A stretch of 64,000 bases of DNA from the NCBI GenBank assembly GCA_963816985.1, contig CAWFMF010000004.1, positions 3,348,001 to 3,412,000 of the forward strand, written 5' to 3'. A program made the position numbers and the translations under genes. The DNA comes from JAIVJM01 sp963816985. GTDB lineage: Bacteria; Acidobacteriota; Blastocatellia; Pyrinomonadales; Pyrinomonadaceae. Within the stretch, counting starts at the first letter, position 1, and each line of letters opens with the position of its first letter. Shown here piece by piece: positions 1 to 7,782 of the stretch. The notes below the pieces were generated by a model. The model was not told where the DNA came from and did no database searches. It saw nothing but the letters and a program-made list of their open reading frames with translations.

Positions 1-131
1 AGGAGCGGATGCGCGCCATCTCGGACGAGGAGCTTTCGCGCATCCTCGCCGACGGGCGCGACAAGGCGCGCACGATTGCGCAAGAAACGATGCGCGCCGT
101 CCGTGAGCGCATGGGCATCGTGGGGGCTTAG
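1..131 (+). CDS. trpS: Tryptophanyl-tRNA synthetase, C-terminal end (partial)
   Basis: The window opens inside a reading frame that ends with TAG at 129-131. The visible 42 or so residues include DGRDKARTIAQETM and end in MGIVGA. The 'DGRxKAxxIAxxTMxxVRxxMG' pattern is the C-terminal helix found in bacterial TrpS, which charges tRNA-Trp. Its position just ahead of scpA-scpB also fits, since trpS-scpA-scpB-rluB is a common gene order. The catalytic domain with the HIGH and KMSKS motifs lies outside the window, so the assignment rests on this tail and the context only. Confidence 0.7.
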   Translation, partial: ERMRAISDEELSRILADGRDKARTIAQETMRAVRERMGIVGA

Positions 132-137
132 AAGATT

Positions 138-974
138 TTGTCGAGCGAGCAGCAGCAGCCACAGGAGACGCCGAAGCCGACCGAGGAGGGGACGGTCGCG
201 ACCGCCGCCGAGGGCGGGCCGATTAACGTCGCGGGCGCGGAGCCCGAAATCTCCGAGTCGCGGCAGGGCGAAGAGTTGAAACTCGTGCTCGGCGAATTCG
301 CCGGGCCGCTCGACCTCCTCCTCTACCTCATCCGCCAAGAGCAGGTCAGCATCTACGACATCCCCATCGCGCGCATCTCGAACGAGTATCTTAAGTATCT
401 CCGCATGATGCAGAGCATGGACATCACGGTGGCGAGCGACTTCCTCGTGATGGCGGCGACGCTCATCGAAATCAAGTCGCGCCAGCTTCTGCCGCAAGAC
501 CCGACGGCGGCGGGCGACGAGCTGGCGGCGGACGACCCGCGCCGGGAACTGATTGACCGGCTGCTTGAGCACCAGAAGTATAAGGCGGCGGCGGAGCTTC
601 TGTGGTCGCGCGCGACGGTCGAGCGCGCCGTCTACACGCGCGCGCCTTTGGAGACCGACAAGAGCAACCCCGAAATCGCGGCGGGCGCGTTCGACCTCCT
701 GCGCGTCTTTCAGGAGATTCTGGCGCGGCGCAAAGAGGAAGTCCTGATGGAGATCGAGCGCGAGGAGGTGACGATGGCCGAGATGATCGAACGCCTCCGC
801 AACATGATCTTCTCGACGGGCTCTCTGAACCTGCGCGACTTCTTCGAGCGCGCCGGGACGCGGCGCGAGCTGGTGCTCGCCTTCCTCTCCGTGCTCGAAC
901 TCGTCCGCACGACCGAGATTAAACTTTTCCAGAAGCAGACCTTCGGCGACATCGTCGCGCGCGTCGGCGGCTGA
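138..974 (+). CDS. scpA: Segregation and condensation protein A (kleisin)
   Basis: A 278-residue ScpA, the kleisin subunit that bridges SMC head domains and recruits ScpB for chromosome condensation and segregation. The first ~45 residues are a Gln/Pro/Glu-rich extension. The family core starts at about residue 50 with EFAGPLDLLLYLIRQ, followed by the 'SIYDIPIARI' segment and a long helical middle. The C-terminal winged helix that binds the SMC cap is at about 200-275. TTG at 138 is the only reasonable start after the trpS stop 6 bases upstream. The gap to scpB is 16 bases, so trpS-scpA-scpB is probably one transcript. Confidence 0.93.
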   Translation: MSSEQQQPQETPKPTEEGTVATAAEGGPINVAGAEPEISESRQGEELKLVLGEFAGPLDLLLYLIRQEQVSIYDIPIARISNEYLKYLRMMQSMDITVASDFLVMAATLIEIKSRQLLPQDPTAAGDELAADDPRRELIDRLLEHQKYKAAAELLWSRATVERAVYTRAPLETDKSNPEIAAGAFDLLRVFQEILARRKEEVLMEIEREEVTMAEMIERLRNMIFSTGSLNLRDFFERAGTRRELVLAFLSVLELVRTTEIKLFQKQTFGDIVARVGG

Positions 975-990
975 GGGCGACACTTTCAAG

Positions 991-1983
991 ATGAGCAAAC
1001 GCAGAAGCAAAAAGAGCCCGGCGGAGATTCCGGAGACGGCCAACGAGGAGGCCGTCGAAGCCCTCGCGTCCGAGTTGTCGGACATCGAGGCCGACGAAAA
1101 CGCGACTTCAGGAAGCGACGACGAAAGCGTCGCCGAATCGGGGGAGCCGAAAGGCTTCAGAATCGGCGACGGGACGGGCGACGAAGACGCACTCGACGGC
1201 GACGGCGACGCGGAACAGTTAGCCGAGTCGGACGCTTCGGAAGACGAAGAAGACGAAGAAGAAGTTGAAGCCGCCGCTTCGGACGAGGACGTTGAAGAGG
1301 ACGGGGAAGAAGAGGAGCGCGTGGTCGCCATCTTCGACGCCGACCGGGAGGACGCGGCGGAGGCTCTGGCGCAGCGTCTCGCCGAGGCGCAGGTGTTGGG
1401 CGAGGTCGTGACGGACGACGACGACATCGCGCCGGGCGGTCAGCCGCGCGAGCTGGCCGAGTTGATGGCGATCTGCGAGGCTCTCATCTTCGTCTCGGAA
1501 GAGCCTCTGCCGGTCAAGGCGATGGCCGACGTGCTGCGCGAGGACAAGGGCTGGGTGCAGGTGGCGGTCGAGTCTCTGTCGAAGGAGTTCAACGAGCGCA
1601 ACGGCGGGCTCATGCTGCGCGAGCTGGCGGGCGGCTGGCAGATTGCGACGCGGCCCGAACACCACGAGCACGTCCGCGCCTATCTCAAGTCGAAGCCGAG
1701 CGCCAAGCTCTCGCTCCCCGCGCTCGAAACGCTCGCCGTCATCGCCTACAAGCAGCCCGTCACCGTCCCCGAAATTTTAGAGATTCGCGGCGTCCAATCT
1801 TCGTCGGCCATCAAGACCCTGCTCGACAAGCGGCTCATCGTCGCCAAGGGCCGCAAGGAGACGGTCGGTCGCCCGATGATGTACGGCACGTCCAAAGACT
1901 TCCTCCTCCAGTTCGGCTTGAAGGACTTGGGCGAGCTGCCGAGCATCGAGGACTTCGAAGATTTGGCCGGAGGAGAAACATAA
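991..1983 (+). CDS. scpB: Segregation and condensation protein B, with long acidic N-terminal extension
   Basis: A 330-residue ScpB. The conserved tandem winged-helix region begins near residue 155 with LMAICEALIFVSEEPLP and runs to about residue 320, including LETLAVIAYKQPVTVPEI and GRPMMYGTSKDFLLQFGL, all typical of ScpB, which dimerises and binds ScpA. The first ~150 residues are almost entirely Glu/Asp/Ser/Ala and look disordered. Family members are usually about 180-250 residues, so this extension is extra. Its function is unknown. The stop at 1981-1983 is followed four bases later by a heptamer hairpin. Confidence 0.93.
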   Translation: MSKRRSKKSPAEIPETANEEAVEALASELSDIEADENATSGSDDESVAESGEPKGFRIGDGTGDEDALDGDGDAEQLAESDASEDEEDEEEVEAAASDEDVEEDGEEEERVVAIFDADREDAAEALAQRLAEAQVLGEVVTDDDDIAPGGQPRELAELMAICEALIFVSEEPLPVKAMADVLREDKGWVQVAVESLSKEFNERNGGLMLRELAGGWQIATRPEHHEHVRAYLKSKPSAKLSLPALETLAVIAYKQPVTVPEILEIRGVQSSSAIKTLLDKRLIVAKGRKETVGRPMMYGTSKDFLLQFGLKDLGELPSIEDFEDLAGGET

Positions 1984-1986
1984 AAG

Positions 1987-2064
1987 CAGATGTCAGATGC
2001 TGGATGTTAGATGTCAGTTAAAACTGTCTTCACTAACATCCAGCATCCTGACATCTAACATCTG
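1987..2064. repeat. Heptamer-word hairpin, word family RGATGTY
   Basis: Left arm 1987-2017 is built of 7-base units (AGATGTC, AGATGCT, GGATGTT, AGATGTC). Right arm 2033-2064 is its near reverse complement. The element fills the whole scpB-rluB gap: it starts 4 bases after the scpB stop and ends 4 bases before the rluB ATG. No Shine-Dalgarno sequence is left for rluB. The same word family occurs at 16970-17054. Confidence 0.85.
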
Positions 2065-2068
2065 TCTT

Positions 2069-2932
2069 ATGGAAGAACGTCTGCAAAAATTAATCGCCGC
2101 CGCCGGGATAGCCTCGCGCCGCCACGCCGAGGAGTTAATCGAGGCGGGTGAAGTGACCGTCAACGGCAAGGTCGTGCGCGAGCTTGGCACGAAGGCCGAC
2201 CCGGCGCGCGACCACATCAAGGTGCGCGGGAAGCTGATAAATGCGCAGCTCGCGGCGCGCGAGAACGTCTACGTCCTCTTGAACAAGCCGCGCGGCTTTC
2301 TGACGAGCCTCGCCGACCCGGAGAATCGCCCGCTCATCACCGAACTCATTCCGCCCGCGCTCGGTCGCCTCCACCCCGTCGGTCGCCTCGACTTCAACAC
2401 CGAGGGGCTCCTGATTCTGACCAACGACGGCGAGCTGACGAACTACGTCACGGCGGCGCGCAACCACGTCCGCAAGGTCTACGAGGCGAAGGTTAAGGGC
2501 GTGCCGTCAGACGACCAGCTCGAACGGCTGCGGCGCGGCATCCGCCTCGAAGACGGGACGCGCACGGCCCCGGCGGAGGTCAAGAGCACCGGCTACACGA
2601 CGACCAACGCGTGGTACGAGGTCGTGCTCTACGAGGGCAAGAACCAGCAAATCCGGCGCATGTTCGACGCCATCGGCCACTCCGTCGTCAAGCTCCGGCG
2701 CGTCCGCATCGGCGACATCACGAACAAGGGGCTGCCCCTCGGCAACTTCCGCTTCCTGACGCCCGCCGAAGTCTCGCACCTCAAAGGCCGTGCGAAGAAG
2801 AGCGCCGCGCGCAAGTCTCCCCAGAAGAGCGCCGGGCAGTCTTCTGCCGAGGGCACGCGCGGGGCGTCGAAGAAGACGGCGCGCAAGGCGGCGGTGAAGC
2901 GCGGCGCGGGTCACGGTTCGGGGAGGGGATAA
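2069..2932 (+). CDS. rluB: RluB/RsuA-family 23S rRNA pseudouridine synthase
   Basis: Isomerises uridine to pseudouridine in rRNA. From ATG 2069 the product is 287 residues: an S4 RNA-binding domain (RLQKLIAAAGIASRRHAEEL, residues 4-23 and on to ~60), then the RsuA/RluB/E/F catalytic domain with the catalytic Asp in GRLDFNTEGLLILTNDG. The KNQQIRRMFDAIGH motif lies near residue 190. The last ~50 residues are a Lys/Ala/Ser-rich basic tail. The frame is open upstream to a TTG at 1997, but that would run through the hairpin, so ATG 2069, where the S4 domain begins, is preferred. Confidence 0.92.
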   Translation: MEERLQKLIAAAGIASRRHAEELIEAGEVTVNGKVVRELGTKADPARDHIKVRGKLINAQLAARENVYVLLNKPRGFLTSLADPENRPLITELIPPALGRLHPVGRLDFNTEGLLILTNDGELTNYVTAARNHVRKVYEAKVKGVPSDDQLERLRRGIRLEDGTRTAPAEVKSTGYTTTNAWYEVVLYEGKNQQIRRMFDAIGHSVVKLRRVRIGDITNKGLPLGNFRFLTPAEVSHLKGRAKKSAARKSPQKSAGQSSAEGTRGASKKTARKAAVKRGAGHGSGRG

Positions 2933-2942
2933 GATAAAATGT

Positions 2943-3080
2943 TGAATGCGGAATGATGAATGATGAATGAAAGACAGTTATCAGTTTTGAGTTTTCAGTT
3001 TTCAGCTCAGAGCGGAACTGAAAACTGAAAACTGTCTACTGAAAACTTCCCGCCATTCATCATTCATCATTCCGCATTCA
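2943..3080. repeat. Nested double heptamer hairpin (words GAATGAT and GAAAACT)
   Basis: Two word sets are nested. The outer arms 2943-2969 and 3054-3080 are perfect 27-base reverse complements made of GAATGCG/GAATGAT units. The inner arms carry GAAAACT/CAGTTTT units, with a perfect 15-base core pairing 2991-3005 with 3018-3032. The element begins 10 bases after the rluB stop and ends 17 bases before the acyl-CoA dehydrogenase ATG. No T-run follows, so it is not a standard intrinsic terminator. Confidence 0.88.
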
Positions 3081-3097
3081 GCACTTCTGGGGGCACA

Positions 3098-4243
3098 ATG
3101 GATTTCGATCTCAACGAAGAGCAGCGGCAGGTCAAAGAGAGCGTGCGCGAGTTCGCCGAGGGCGAGATTAAGCCGCACGTCCGCGAGTGGGACGAGAAGC
3201 AGCACTTCCCCGTAGAGCTTCTGCCGAAGCTCGCCGAGCTGGGGCTGATGGGCGTCATCTTCCCCGAACAGTACGGCGGCGCGGGGATGGGCTACGTCGA
3301 GTACGTCGCCATCATCGAGGAGCTTTCGCGCGTGGACGGCTCGGTCGGCATCTCGGTCGCGGCGCACAACTCGCTCTGCTCGAATCACATCTTCATGTTC
3401 GGCACCGAGGAGCAGAAGCAGAAATACCTCGTGCCGCTCGCGCGCGGCGAGAAGTTGGGCGCGTGGGGTTTGACGGAGCCGAGCGCGGGCTCGGACGCTT
3501 CGGGCACGCGGACGACCGCCGTGAAGCGCAACGGCGGGTGGGTCGTCAACGGCTCGAAGAACTTCATCACGCACGCCGTCCACGGAGACATCTGCGTCGC
3601 CGTCGCCTCGACCGACCGCGCGATGCGCTCGAAGGGCATCACGGCCTTCATCTTCGAGAAGGGCACGCGCGGGTTCATGCCCGGCAAGAAGGAAGACAAG
3701 CTGGGCCTCCGCGCCTCGGAGACGGCGAGCGTCATCTTCGAGGACTGCCACATCCCGGACGAGAACCGGCTCGGCCCCGAAGGCTTAGGGTTCATTCAGG
3801 CGATGCAGATTCTCGACGGCGGTCGCATCTCGATTGCGGCGCTCGCCGTCGGCATCGCGCAGGGCGCATACGAGTCCGCGCTCAAATACTCGAAGGAGCG
3901 CAAGCAGTTCGGCAAGGCCATCTCGGAGTTTCAGGCCATCCAGTTCAAGCTCGCCGACATGGCGACGCAGCTCGACGCGGCGCGGCTCCTGACCTACCGC
4001 GCGGCGGCGTTGAAGGACAAGGGGCGCAAGGTCTCGAAGGAGTCGGCGATGGCTAAGCTCTTCGCCTCCGAAATCGGCGTCAAGGTCTGCGAAGAGGCCA
4101 TCCAGATTCACGGCGGCTACGGCTACACGAAGGACTACCCGCCCGAAAAATACTGGCGCGACTCGAAGCTCTGCACCATCGGCGAAGGCACGTCCGAAAT
4201 TCAGCGGCTCGTCATCGCCAAACAGATTCTCAGCGCCGCATGA
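3098..4243 (+). CDS. Acyl-CoA dehydrogenase
   Basis: A 381-residue FAD enzyme that introduces the 2,3 double bond in acyl-CoA during beta-oxidation or branched-chain amino-acid breakdown, passing electrons to ETF. The full ACAD fold is present: an N-terminal helical domain, the middle beta domain with WGLTEPSAGSDASGTRTTA (residues ~124-142), and a C-terminal helical domain. The signature IQIHGGYGYTKDYPPEKYWRD and the GEGTSEIQ segment lie near the end. The length matches short/medium-chain members and the exact chain-length class is uncertain. A GGGGGC stretch 4-10 bases before ATG 3098 serves as RBS. Its stop overlaps the next start (ATGA). Confidence 0.93.
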   Translation: MDFDLNEEQRQVKESVREFAEGEIKPHVREWDEKQHFPVELLPKLAELGLMGVIFPEQYGGAGMGYVEYVAIIEELSRVDGSVGISVAAHNSLCSNHIFMFGTEEQKQKYLVPLARGEKLGAWGLTEPSAGSDASGTRTTAVKRNGGWVVNGSKNFITHAVHGDICVAVASTDRAMRSKGITAFIFEKGTRGFMPGKKEDKLGLRASETASVIFEDCHIPDENRLGPEGLGFIQAMQILDGGRISIAALAVGIAQGAYESALKYSKERKQFGKAISEFQAIQFKLADMATQLDAARLLTYRAAALKDKGRKVSKESAMAKLFASEIGVKVCEEAIQIHGGYGYTKDYPPEKYWRDSKLCTIGEGTSEIQRLVIAKQILSAA

Positions 4244-4776
4244 AGACGTTAACGGCTCTCCTCCTTCTCATCCTCTGTCTCGGCCCGCTCGCTTCGGAGG
4301 CGGCGGCGCAGAAGTCCTCGACGGAGCCGCGCTTCGAGAGCTACCCGGCGCGCGTCTACCGTGGCCGGGTCGCGCCGGTGAATCTGCGCAGCTCGAAAGG
4401 CGCGGGCACGTTCCGCACGCGGCTGCGTGAGGGTTCGAAGGCGGGCGTCAATTTCGCGGGACACTTCTCGCTCGTCGGTTGGGGCTGCGGGACGGGCTGC
4501 ATGAGCGTCGCCGTCATCAACGCGAAGACGGGGGCGGTCTATTTTCCGAAGGAGTTGTACGCCTTCGGCGTGTGGCTCTTCTCGGACGACGGCGAGGTTT
4601 TGACGTTCAAGCCGGACAGCCGCCTCCTCATCCTTTCCGGTTTTCCCTACAGCGAGACCGAGCGCGACGAGCCGAAGGCCGGGCTCTATTATTACGAGTG
4701 GACGGGCGCGCGCTTGCGGCTCGTCAAGTTCGTCGAGAAGCAACGCGAGACGGGCGAAGTGCGGGGCGTGCGATGA
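4240..4776 (+). CDS. Secreted protein of unknown function
   Basis: 178 residues starting with a clear signal peptide (hydrophobic LLLLILCLGPL, cleavage likely after SEAAA). The mature part is mostly beta-strand-like and contains GHFSLVGWGCGTGCMSVAVI and LLILSGFPYSETERDEP. A pair of cysteines in GCGTGC may form a disulfide. It resembles small exported proteins of unknown role that are frequent in Acidobacteria, but I do not recognise a named family. It overlaps the acyl-CoA dehydrogenase stop and the meaB start by four bases at each end, so the three genes are translationally coupled. Confidence 0.7.
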   Translation: MKTLTALLLLILCLGPLASEAAAQKSSTEPRFESYPARVYRGRVAPVNLRSSKGAGTFRTRLREGSKAGVNFAGHFSLVGWGCGTGCMSVAVINAKTGAVYFPKELYAFGVWLFSDDGEVLTFKPDSRLLILSGFPYSETERDEPKAGLYYYEWTGARLRLVKFVEKQRETGEVRGVR

Positions 4777-5744
4777 GCAGTAGCGGCGGGCAACTGTACG
4801 AGAGAGTTTTGAAGGGCGAGGCGCGGGCCGTCGCGCGCGCCATCTCGACGGTCGAGGACGGCGCGGGCGGCGCGTCCGAGTTGATGAAGGCCATCTTCCC
4901 GCACACGGGCCGGGGGCTCGTCGTCGGCATCACGGGCTCGCCCGGCGCGGGCAAGTCAACGCTCGTGGATAAGCTCGCCTCGCTTTACCGCGCGCGCGGC
5001 GAGCGCGTCGGCATCGTCGCCGTAGACCCTTCGAGCCCCTTTTCGGGCGGCGCAATCTTGGGCGACCGCATCCGCATGCAGACGCTCGGACTCGACCCCG
5101 GCGTCTTCATCCGCTCGATGGCGACGCGCGGAAACCTCGGCGGGCTCGCGCGCGCGACCGTGGACGCCGTGGCGATTCTCGACGCCGCCGGTTACGAAAA
5201 GATCATCGTCGAGACGGTCGGCGTCGGTCAGGATGAGGTCGAGATAGTGAAGACGGCGGATGTCTCCGTCGTCGTCCTCGTGCCCGGCATGGGCGACGAC
5301 ATACAGGCCATCAAGGCGGGCATCATGGAGATCGGCGACGTCTTCGTCATCAACAAGGCCGACCGCGACGGCGTGCTCCGCACGGAGAAGGAGCTGGAAG
5401 CCCTGCTCTCGCTCGCGCACCGGCCCGACATGTGGGAGCCGCCGATTGTGAAGACCGTGGCGACCGAGAGCAAGGGCATCGAAGAGCTGGCCTCGGCGGT
5501 CGAGAGCTATAGCGAATTTCAGAAAGGCGCGGAGGGCTCTCGCTCGCGCCGCGTGGCGGTGGCGCATTGGCGTCTGCACGAGCTTTTGCGCGAGCGCCTG
5601 CTGGCACGCGCGCTCGAAGCCGAAGGCGCGCGACGACGCCTCGAAGACCTCGCCTCCGAAGTGGCCGAGAAGCGGCGCGACCCGTACACGGCCATCGAGG
5701 AGTTCCTCGCCGCCGGGGAGCGCGGCGAGACGGAAGGCGGTTGA
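4773..5744 (+). CDS. meaB: MeaB/ArgK-type G-protein chaperone of methylmalonyl-CoA mutase
   Basis: 323 residues. The P-loop GSPGAGKSTLVDKL lies near residue 50, with DPSSPFSGGAILGDRIRM, a switch region GVGQDEVEIVKTADV, and the NKAD guanine-specificity motif near 195. This is the SIMIBI-class GTPase that guards cobalamin loading and reactivation of methylmalonyl-CoA mutase, historically annotated as LAO/AO transport ATPase. The frame is open far upstream in the previous gene, but ATG 4773 overlaps the preceding stop (ATGA) and begins where family members begin. The epimerase 84 bases downstream supports the methylmalonyl-CoA role. The mutase itself is not in the window. Confidence 0.92.
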   Translation: MSSSGGQLYERVLKGEARAVARAISTVEDGAGGASELMKAIFPHTGRGLVVGITGSPGAGKSTLVDKLASLYRARGERVGIVAVDPSSPFSGGAILGDRIRMQTLGLDPGVFIRSMATRGNLGGLARATVDAVAILDAAGYEKIIVETVGVGQDEVEIVKTADVSVVVLVPGMGDDIQAIKAGIMEIGDVFVINKADRDGVLRTEKELEALLSLAHRPDMWEPPIVKTVATESKGIEELASAVESYSEFQKGAEGSRSRRVAVAHWRLHELLRERLLARALEAEGARRRLEDLASEVAEKRRDPYTAIEEFLAAGERGETEGG

Positions 5745-5828
5745 AAAGGCGCTCGTTTAAGTTAGGGCCGGGCAGTCTTTGCGCCGCGTCACGCATCTCA
5801 AGTCTTCGCCGCGCCGGGTCTTAAACTC

Positions 5829-6263
5829 ATGGAAATGAAACTCGAACACATCGGAATCGCCACGCGGAGCCTCGACGACGCGCTCCGCTTCTGGCGCGAC
5901 GCGCTCGGCCTTGAGGTCACACACACGGAGACGGTCGAAGAGCAGGGCGTGCGGGTCGCCATGCTGCCCGTCGGAGAGCCGCGCGTCGAGCTGCTTGAGC
6001 CGACGCACGAGGGCTCGCCCGTGGCGAAGTTTTTAGAAAAACGCGGCCCCGGCATCCATCACGTCGCCGTGCGCGTCGCGGACATCCGCGCGGCGCTCGC
6101 GCGCCTGAAGGCCGAGGGCGCGCGCCTCATTGACGAGAGTCCGCGCGTCGGCGCGGGCGGCTGTCTGGTGGCGTTCGTGCACCCGCAGACGGCGGGCGGC
6201 GTCCTGCTCGAACTCGTCGAGCACACCTCAGACACCCACGAACCCGAAAAAGAAAGGCTCTAG
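5829..6263 (+). CDS. mce: Methylmalonyl-CoA epimerase
   Basis: 144 residues of the VOC (glyoxalase-like) fold. It interconverts (S)- and (R)-methylmalonyl-CoA, so that propionyl-CoA carbon can reach succinyl-CoA. Metal ligands are visible: His in LEHIGIATRSLDDAL (residue ~5), His in GPGIHHVAVRV (~77), and Glu in LLELVEH near the C terminus. Length and ligand spacing match the family. It follows meaB, giving a partial propionate-oxidation cluster with the acyl-CoA dehydrogenase upstream. Confidence 0.92.
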   Translation: MEMKLEHIGIATRSLDDALRFWRDALGLEVTHTETVEEQGVRVAMLPVGEPRVELLEPTHEGSPVAKFLEKRGPGIHHVAVRVADIRAALARLKAEGARLIDESPRVGAGGCLVAFVHPQTAGGVLLELVEHTSDTHEPEKERL

Positions 6264-6267
6264 GATT

Positions 6268-7632
6268 TTGTTTTTCAAGAATTATCTCCTCGCGGCATCA
6301 GTCGTCGCCTTCGTCCTCCCCTCAACACTCTTCGCGCAGAGAACGTCTCCGAGAACGTCGCGCCCAGCCGCGCGGCCCGGCGTTGCCAGGCCCGCCGTCT
6401 CGCCGGTCAATGCCTTGAGCTTCACGGCGCGTGACATGGCTCTGATTGTGGACGGCCTCGGCTTCCCGCCGGAGATGCGCGCGCGGCTCAACGCGGACGC
6501 GTCGGAGCGGAAGGCTTTCGCCAAAGACATCCGCCAGATGCTCGCCGTCGCCGAAGAGGCGAAGGCCGCGGGGCTCGCCGCGCGCCCCGACCTCGCCTTG
6601 CAGTTGGAACTCTCGCAGGCGTTCGTCGTCGCGCAGGCTTACTTTAAGAAGCGGCAGGACGCGGGCGCGACCACGCCGGAGCAGATCGTCCCGAAGGCCG
6701 AGATAGACGCGTTCGTCAAAGAGCCGGGGCAGGACAAGCAGTTCGAGGCATTCGTCGAAGACTACCGGAAGAACGGGCCGGGCAAGGGCGAGCCCGTCGG
6801 CGCGGAACAGCGCGCGCAGCTCTTGCAGCATTGGGGCCGCGTGATGACGGGCCGTCGCAAGGCCGTCGCACTGGGCCTCCACCGCGACCGCAAGACCGAG
6901 CTGGTCGTCATGCTGCAACAGGCGCGGCTCCTCGCCAGCGCCTTCTCGAAGGAGTTGAGCCCGCGCTTCAAGGCGACCGACGCCGAGGTCGGCGCGTACC
7001 TCGCGGCCCACCCCGAACTCGACACGAAAGAGTCGCGCGCGAAGATTGACGGCCTGCTCAAGCGCGCGCGGGCGGGCGAGGACTTCGCCGCGCTCGCGCG
7101 CGAGTTCTCCACCGACCCCGGCAGCAAGAATGACGGCGGCGACCTCGGCTGGTTCGGGCGCGGCGTGATGGTCAAGCCTTTCGAGGACGCGGCCTTCGCC
7201 CTCAAGGTCGGCGAGGTCAGCGAGGTCTTCGAGTCGCAGTTCGGCTTCCACATCGTCAAGCTCGAAGAGCGCCGCGCGCAAGACCCTTCGTCGGACGCGA
7301 AGTCGAGCGAGCAAGTCCGCGCGCGCCACATCCTCATCCGCTTTAACTCGCGGCCCACGCGGGCGGGCTCGCCGCCGCAGACGCCGCGCGAAGAGGCCCG
7401 CAGCGCCGTCGAGGAAGAGAAGCGCGAGCGCGTGCTTGAAGAGATCGCCGCGCGCCGCCGCGTCGTCGTGCCCGAAGATTATCTGGTCGAAGCGACCGCG
7501 ACCGCGCCCACCGGCGGCAACGCCGCTCCGGGCGGCGGCACGCAAGCCGCGACGAAGCCCAACGCGGCGTCGAAGCCGAAGCCGCCCGCCCGCGCGACCG
7601 CGACGAAGAAGAAGCCCGCGCGCCGTCCCTAA
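6268..7632 (+). CDS. Secreted parvulin-type peptidyl-prolyl isomerase (SurA-like), copy 1
   Basis: From TTG 6268 the product is 454 residues with an N-terminal signal peptide (FFKNYLLAASVVAFVLP, likely cut after LFAQ). The frame is open upstream, but only this start gives an export signal. A SurA-type helical chaperone region follows, then a PpiC domain at about 240-340 with the motifs FAALAREFSTDPGSKNDGG and AFALKVGEVSEVFESQFGFH. The tail is Pro/Ala/Lys-rich. Its likely role is folding of outer-membrane or periplasmic proteins. It starts 4 bases after the epimerase stop and is followed by a terminator. The next gene is a paralogue. Confidence 0.86.
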   Translation: MFFKNYLLAASVVAFVLPSTLFAQRTSPRTSRPAARPGVARPAVSPVNALSFTARDMALIVDGLGFPPEMRARLNADASERKAFAKDIRQMLAVAEEAKAAGLAARPDLALQLELSQAFVVAQAYFKKRQDAGATTPEQIVPKAEIDAFVKEPGQDKQFEAFVEDYRKNGPGKGEPVGAEQRAQLLQHWGRVMTGRRKAVALGLHRDRKTELVVMLQQARLLASAFSKELSPRFKATDAEVGAYLAAHPELDTKESRAKIDGLLKRARAGEDFAALAREFSTDPGSKNDGGDLGWFGRGVMVKPFEDAAFALKVGEVSEVFESQFGFHIVKLEERRAQDPSSDAKSSEQVRARHILIRFNSRPTRAGSPPQTPREEARSAVEEEKRERVLEEIAARRRVVVPEDYLVEATATAPTGGNAAPGGGTQAATKPNAASKPKPPARATATKKKPARRP

Positions 7633-7650
7633 TCGTCGAACCCGACGGGA

Positions 7651-7686
7651 AACGGCCCCTGCCGGAGTGCACGCGGGCCGTTTTTT
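7651..7686 (+). terminator. Rho-independent terminator after PPIase copy 1
   Basis: Stem AACGGCCC (7651-7658) pairs with GGGCCGTT (7675-7682) around a 16-base loop and runs into TTTTTT (7681-7686). It sits 19 bases after the stop of the first isomerase gene and separates the two paralogues. Confidence 0.82.
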
Positions 7687-7782
7687 ATGTATCTTAGCGC
7701 GTTGTCCAGCCGCGCCTGACCCGTCCCATCCGGGGTTGCGGGGCGAATTTTTAGAGAAGTCGAGAAAGGAAGAGAATTAATT

